NCBI GenBank assembly: GCA_023392075.1
Contig: JAEVZU010000316.1
Span: 1-7,995 of the forward strand
Direction: 5' to 3'
DNA from: Bacillota bacterium
GTDB taxonomy: Bacteria > Bacillota > Clostridia > Acetivibrionales > DSM-1351
DNA: 7,995 bases
The number at the start of each line of letters is the position of its first letter. The first letter of the stretch is position 1. The notes below the pieces were generated by a model. That model did no database searches. It saw nothing but the letters and a program-made list of their open reading frames with translations, and was not told the origin of the DNA. Positions 4,597-7,995 of the stretch are shown in pieces. The position numbers were made by a program, and so were the translations under genes.

Positions 4597-6915
4597 ATGT
4601 TGAAAGCGTTTAAAATGAGGAGTTCATTTACCAAATTGTTTTATTCTTTGATTATTCTGTTATCTATAATACTGTTAACCTGTTCTATGGTATTTTATGA
4701 TAACTATGAAAAACAAACCATACGGCAGGCAAGTGACTCATCAAAGCAAATCCTTACTCAAACTGCATTAGCTGTAGATTTTGTCTGGGACCTGTCCAGC
4801 AACCATCTTTATGATCTCTACGGAGACGGGGATGTATATAATTGTATTTACAGTAGAAATGTTTCTCCCACTGAAGCAATAAATGCAAGTTTAAAAATAA
4901 CAAAAGCCATATCTAACAGCAGGTTTTTAGAATCTGTTTATTTGTACAACGGAAATATGCAGAAGGTCTTTTCTACAAAGGGAAGTACCTCTTCCGCAGG
5001 GGAATTTTATGATAAGGATATATTAAAGCTTCTGAACAATGAGGATGAAATGAAAACACTTCATTTTATTCCCCGGAAAGTAAACTATATTATAAACGGT
5101 GTTGAAATTAACGATAACCTGCTTACCTTGATTTCAAGCGAAGCACCGGATAATAACGGAAATCTTGAGGGCGCCTTGATAATAAATGTCAAGGAAGGCT
5201 ATATCAGGAATATTCTGAAATCACTGATACCCTTTTCAGATGATGTCACCATGCTGATAGATGAAAAGGGAAGGGTTATTTCCGATTATGATCCGGAGGT
5301 GTTTCTTAAAGATTTGTCTTCAGAGGAATATATAAAAACCATAGTTGCATCAAAAGATAATTCAGGGCAGTTTACTGTGGAGGTAAACGGTGAAAAATCA
5401 CTTGTAACCTTTATTTCGTCAAATAAATTGAAATGGAAAATAATACAGGTTACCCCATATGGGAAATTAGTTGCAAAGGCTTATAACATGCGCAATCTGA
5501 TTATAATTTTTTGCATAATTTTATTTTTTATAGGAGTTATAATATCATATTTCATATCCAGAAAATTCTATTTGCCTATTCGCAGACTTGTTAATAAGGC
5601 AAATGATATTTCAACGGGTACTATTGTAACTAAAGGCTCTAAAAAGCATGAATTAGAGTATATTTCGGATATTATACTAAACATGAAAGACGAGTTGTTG
5701 AAAGCAAAGTATCAATCCATGGATGATCTGAGGTTAATCCGGAATGAGCTGCTCAAGGAGCTTCTGCTTAACGGGCATATTCACCGGGCAGATCTTGAAG
5801 ACCGGTTTAATACTATGGAATTTGATTTTGAAAATGTTATTGTTTATATTTTAAAGATTGATAGCTACTTTAATGAAGTAACATTAAAGTATTCAGCAGA
5901 AGATTTATCTCTTTACAGGTTTGCCATAGCCAATATTGCGCAGGAATTGACGGGACAGGTTTATACAAATGAAACTGTAGATATGGGTGAAGATACCATC
6001 GCTGTAATTGTAAAAACTAATGGAGAAGCTGAGGATACAATTGAAGCTGATTTGAAAACGGTCATAAGGCAGATTCAGGATGCAGTACAGAAATATTTGA
6101 ATTTTTCATTAAGCTGCAGCATCGGCCAATTACAGATGGATATAAAAAATATTAATAAATCGTATAATATTGCTAATTTAAATTCAAACTACAGGTTGAT
6201 ATATGGCAAAAGGTCTGTAATAACACAGGAAATGCTGAACCTGACGGATATTTCCAAATATCATTACTCTGAAGATATTTTCATGCCTGTACTGAATAAT
6301 TTGAAGCTGCGCAAATATAATCTTGTGGAGAAACAGGTCGATAAGTTTTTTGGCAGACTGACCATGATGGAATATGACGATATTATGGTCACACTTTCCC
6401 AGATCATACATGATTCTATTGCTACAATTAATCTGATGAATCAATACAATAATTCGGGAAATTTATACTCTTTCAAAGTTTTGAGAGATCAAATGGAGAA
6501 ATTTGATACCCTGGAGGAAATTAAAGAATGGCTGCTTTGTATATACAGAAAGGAAATTGAATACATAGAAGACAATCCTAAAGATACAAAAAAAGAATAT
6601 ATTGATATGGTTTTCAGCATAATTCAAAGCGAATATAATGATCCCGGATTAAATATTGAAAGCATCGCCGAGCGGGTAGGCTTGTCGGTCAATTATTTAA
6701 GGGCTGTTTTCAAAGAATTATCGGGAATATCCTTGACAGATTATATAAGTAAATACAGGTATGAAAAGGCTTTGGAGCTGCTTGTAAATTCCAGTCTGAC
6801 CATTGCAGCCATAAGTGAAATGATTGGAATGAATTCGGAGAATCATTTTTATACTTTCTTTAAAAAATTTAACGGTCTTACACCTACCCAATTCAGAAAG
6901 AAAGAGCAGAATTAA
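4597..6915 (+). CDS. Membrane-anchored AraC/XylS-family regulator, YtdP-like
   Basis: This is a one-piece sensor and transcription factor, likely controlling the neighbouring importer and GH130 genes. Its 772 residues contain a first membrane segment (about 13-34), an extracellular sensor region (about 35-298, probably a Cache-like fold), a second membrane segment (about 299-321), a HAMP-like linker with LPIRRLVNKANDIS (about 322-372) and a cytoplasmic middle region (about 375-655). A C-terminal AraC DNA-binding domain follows (about 666-768). The two helix-turn-helices are visible at LNIESIAERVGLSVNYLRAV (686-705) and LTIAAISEMIGMNSENHFYT (734-753), ending with the family signature FNGLTPTQFRK. 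Size and architecture match my memory of Bacillus subtilis YtdP, encoded near the ytcQ/ytcP transporter genes. It differs from YesM/YesN-type systems in having sensor and DNA-binding domain on one chain, with no kinase or receiver domain. AGGGTGA (4587-4593) gives a good ribosome binding site. The signal it senses is unknown. Confidence 0.92.
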   Translation: MLKAFKMRSSFTKLFYSLIILLSIILLTCSMVFYDNYEKQTIRQASDSSKQILTQTALAVDFVWDLSSNHLYDLYGDGDVYNCIYSRNVSPTEAINASLKITKAISNSRFLESVYLYNGNMQKVFSTKGSTSSAGEFYDKDILKLLNNEDEMKTLHFIPRKVNYIINGVEINDNLLTLISSEAPDNNGNLEGALIINVKEGYIRNILKSLIPFSDDVTMLIDEKGRVISDYDPEVFLKDLSSEEYIKTIVASKDNSGQFTVEVNGEKSLVTFISSNKLKWKIIQVTPYGKLVAKAYNMRNLIIIFCIILFFIGVIISYFISRKFYLPIRRLVNKANDISTGTIVTKGSKKHELEYISDIILNMKDELLKAKYQSMDDLRLIRNELLKELLLNGHIHRADLEDRFNTMEFDFENVIVYILKIDSYFNEVTLKYSAEDLSLYRFAIANIAQELTGQVYTNETVDMGEDTIAVIVKTNGEAEDTIEADLKTVIRQIQDAVQKYLNFSLSCSIGQLQMDIKNINKSYNIANLNSNYRLIYGKRSVITQEMLNLTDISKYHYSEDIFMPVLNNLKLRKYNLVEKQVDKFFGRLTMMEYDDIMVTLSQIIHDSIATINLMNQYNNSGNLYSFKVLRDQMEKFDTLEEIKEWLLCIYRKEIEYIEDNPKDTKKEYIDMVFSIIQSEYNDPGLNIESIAERVGLSVNYLRAVFKELSGISLTDYISKYRYEKALELLVNSSLTIAAISEMIGMNSENHFYTFFKKFNGLTPTQFRKKEQN
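4601..4614. promoter_or_regulatory. cre-like CcpA site over the first codons of the regulator gene
   Basis: TGAAAGCGTTTAAA fits the catabolite-response element consensus TGWAANCGNTNWCA at 13 of 14 positions. It covers codons 2-6, where bound CcpA could block transcription. As a caution, another 13 of 14 match (TGAAAACGGTCATA, about 6055) occurs deep in the same gene, so chance matches do arise here. Confidence 0.35.
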
Positions 6916-6992
6916 TACTAAACAGATTCCAGGAGAAATATTTAAAAAATTTGTATAGCTTTAAAATATGAAGTAATAAAATAAATAGAATA

Positions 6993-7022
6993 TTGAGGAA
7001 TATTTAAATTCAACAGTGTAAT
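6993..7022 (+). promoter_or_regulatory. Candidate promoter for the GH130 gene
   Basis: TTGAGG (6993-6998) and TGTAAT (7017-7022) are separated by 18 bases, with 4 of 6 and 5 of 6 consensus matches. A second, weaker pair is TTGTAT (6951-6956), 17 bases, TAATAA (6974-6979). The region is so AT-rich that neither is certain. Either would place the 7046-7075 hairpin in the mRNA leader. Confidence 0.35.
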
Positions 7023-7045
7023 TTAGCCGGATGTATTAATAAAAT

Positions 7046-7075
7046 TAGAATAAATTTATTTATTCTATTTTTTTT
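7046..7075 (+). terminator. AT-rich terminator/attenuator hairpin abutting the GH130 ribosome binding site
   Basis: TAGAATAAA (7046-7054) and TTTATTCTA (7059-7067) form a perfect 9-bp stem with a TTTA loop, followed directly by eight Ts (7068-7075) and then GGAGGG (7076-7081), the ribosome binding site. The shape is that of an intrinsic terminator, but with only one GC pair it is weak and probably leaky. It could end read-through from the regulator gene or attenuate GH130 expression. Confidence 0.5.
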
Positions 7076-7085
7076 GGAGGGCACA

Positions 7086-7995
7086 ATGGTACAAAGATAT
7101 ATACATAATCCAATAATCAGACCGCAGGATGTTAAACCCTCAAGGCCGGATTTTGAAGTTATATGCGTATTTAATGCAGGAGTCGCCAGATTGGGCGATG
7201 AAGTGATTTTATTGTTAAGGATAGCAGAAAGGCCGATCAATCATAATAATGCTATTCATATTGCTCCTATTTATGACGTTGAGAAAGCTGTAATTATTAA
7301 AAAGAGCTTTTCGGCAGATGAACCCGGCTGTGATTTTTCAGATTCACGGTGGATCAGGACTCCTTCAGATAATTATATTACCTCTATTTCTCATTTAAGA
7401 GTGGCACGCAGCAAGGATGGAATTCATTTCAAAATTGAAGAGAAGCCGGCCATTTCACCTGAAAACATATATGAAATTTATGGTATCGAGGACCCCAGAA
7501 TAACCTTTATTGACAATACATTTTATATCAGCTACAGTGCCATATCCGCTTTAGGGATAACTTCCTGTCTTGCGTCCACAAAGGACTTTATTGAGTTTCA
7601 GCGGCATGGTGTTATATTTCATCCTGATAATAAGGATGTTGAGATTTTTCCCGAAAAAATAAACGGCAGGTATTATGCCCTGAACAGGCCGTCAATGTCA
7701 CATTTCGGGAAGATGGATATATGGATATCTGAATCTCCCGATTTGATTTCATGGGGACCCCACAGACACCTGGCAGGTGCACGGGAGGGTTACTGGGATA
7801 ATGGCAGAATTGGCGGAAGTGCTGTTCCCTTCAGGGTGAAGGAAGGCTGGCTTGAGATATATCACGGGGCTACAAAAGACGATAAGTATTGTCTGGGGGC
7901 TATGCTTCTGGACCCGGAACAACCCTGGAAAGTGATTGCAAGAAGTGAGAAGCCTATCATGGAACCGGTAGAAGACTACGAGATAAATGGATTTT
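7086..7995 (+). CDS. GH130-family mannoside phosphorylase-like enzyme, 5' part (3' end outside window)
   Basis: Known members of GH130 mostly cleave beta-mannosides with inorganic phosphate, releasing alpha-mannose-1-phosphate in the cytoplasm; no signal peptide is visible here. The 303 residues shown run off the right edge, and family proteins are usually a little over 300 long, so only a short tail is missing. Family marks in order are NPIIRPQDVKPSRPDFE (8-24), FNAGVARLGDEVILLLRIAE (29-48), SISHLRVARSKDGIHF (100-115), YGIEDPRI (132-139) with Asp136 as the expected catalytic acid, the FPEKINGRYYALNRP block (188-202) and GRIGGSAVPF (240-249). GWLEIYHGA (254-262) and CLGAMLLD (269-276) complete the set. 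These look like phosphorolytic members rather than hydrolases. Whether the linkage is beta-1,4 or beta-1,2 cannot be decided. The start is fixed by GGAGGG five bases upstream. The gene lies 170 bases behind the regulator gene and gives the best hint to the importer's substrate. Confidence 0.9.
   Translation, partial: MVQRYIHNPIIRPQDVKPSRPDFEVICVFNAGVARLGDEVILLLRIAERPINHNNAIHIAPIYDVEKAVIIKKSFSADEPGCDFSDSRWIRTPSDNYITSISHLRVARSKDGIHFKIEEKPAISPENIYEIYGIEDPRITFIDNTFYISYSAISALGITSCLASTKDFIEFQRHGVIFHPDNKDVEIFPEKINGRYYALNRPSMSHFGKMDIWISESPDLISWGPHRHLAGAREGYWDNGRIGGSAVPFRVKEGWLEIYHGATKDDKYCLGAMLLDPEQPWKVIARSEKPIMEPVEDYEINGF

Noticed and set aside
6055..6068. Second cre-like match inside the regulator gene
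   Set aside because: Deep in the coding region where a functional site is unlikely; kept only as a measure of chance matches.
6184..6444. 86-codon minus-strand ORF inside the regulator gene
   Set aside because: Antisense shadow; the plus strand encodes the continuous regulator.
7010..7240. 76-codon minus-strand ORF over the GH130 start
   Set aside because: The plus strand has a strong ribosome binding site and family-matching GH130 sequence here.

Overview
The window is AT-rich, with Gram-positive style ribosome binding sites (AGGGGGA, GGAGG, AGGGTGA) and a lipoprotein signal peptide. Its protein families (LplB/YteP and YtcP type sugar permeases, a DUF3502 type lipoprotein, a YtdP-like membrane AraC regulator, a GH130 phosphorylase) point to Firmicutes, most likely a plant-polysaccharide-using clostridium (Ruminiclostridium-like). 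That placement is inferred from style and family, not from a marker gene.

Layout: 1-239 holds the 3' part of a small XRE-family DNA-binding protein. 240-805 has no confident gene. It contains a strong, bidirectional-looking terminator (343-373), a stop-free minus-strand frame that may be a gene remnant (293-580), a second terminator-like hairpin (594-620) and a perfect 10-bp inverted repeat (683-707) in the leader of the next operon. 806-4386 encodes a carbohydrate ABC importer in the order permease, permease, solute-binding lipoprotein, with no ATPase. An 18-bp perfect stem (4403-4456) closes this unit. 4597-6915 encodes a 772-residue membrane-anchored AraC/XylS-type regulator, preceded by a good extended -10 promoter and containing a cre-like site over its first codons. 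After a 170-bp gap with a candidate promoter and an AT-rich terminator/attenuator hairpin touching the ribosome binding site, 7086-7995 encodes the first 303 residues of a GH130 mannoside-phosphorylase-like enzyme that runs off the window.

How the parts fit (inference): the lipoprotein captures an oligosaccharide outside the cell, the two permeases import it using an ATPase supplied from elsewhere in the genome (MsmX-like sharing is known for this importer class), and the GH130 enzyme splits it with phosphate inside the cell, yielding a mannose-1-phosphate type product. The membrane regulator probably senses an extracellular or envelope signal and controls one or both units. The GH130 gene suggests a mannoside substrate, but the exact linkage cannot be read from the sequence.

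This is mostly a recognisable carbohydrate-uptake locus. I found no phage, defence, CRISPR or RNA-gene signatures. The least explained parts are the 240-805 gap and the RNA hairpins placed at nearly every gene boundary.
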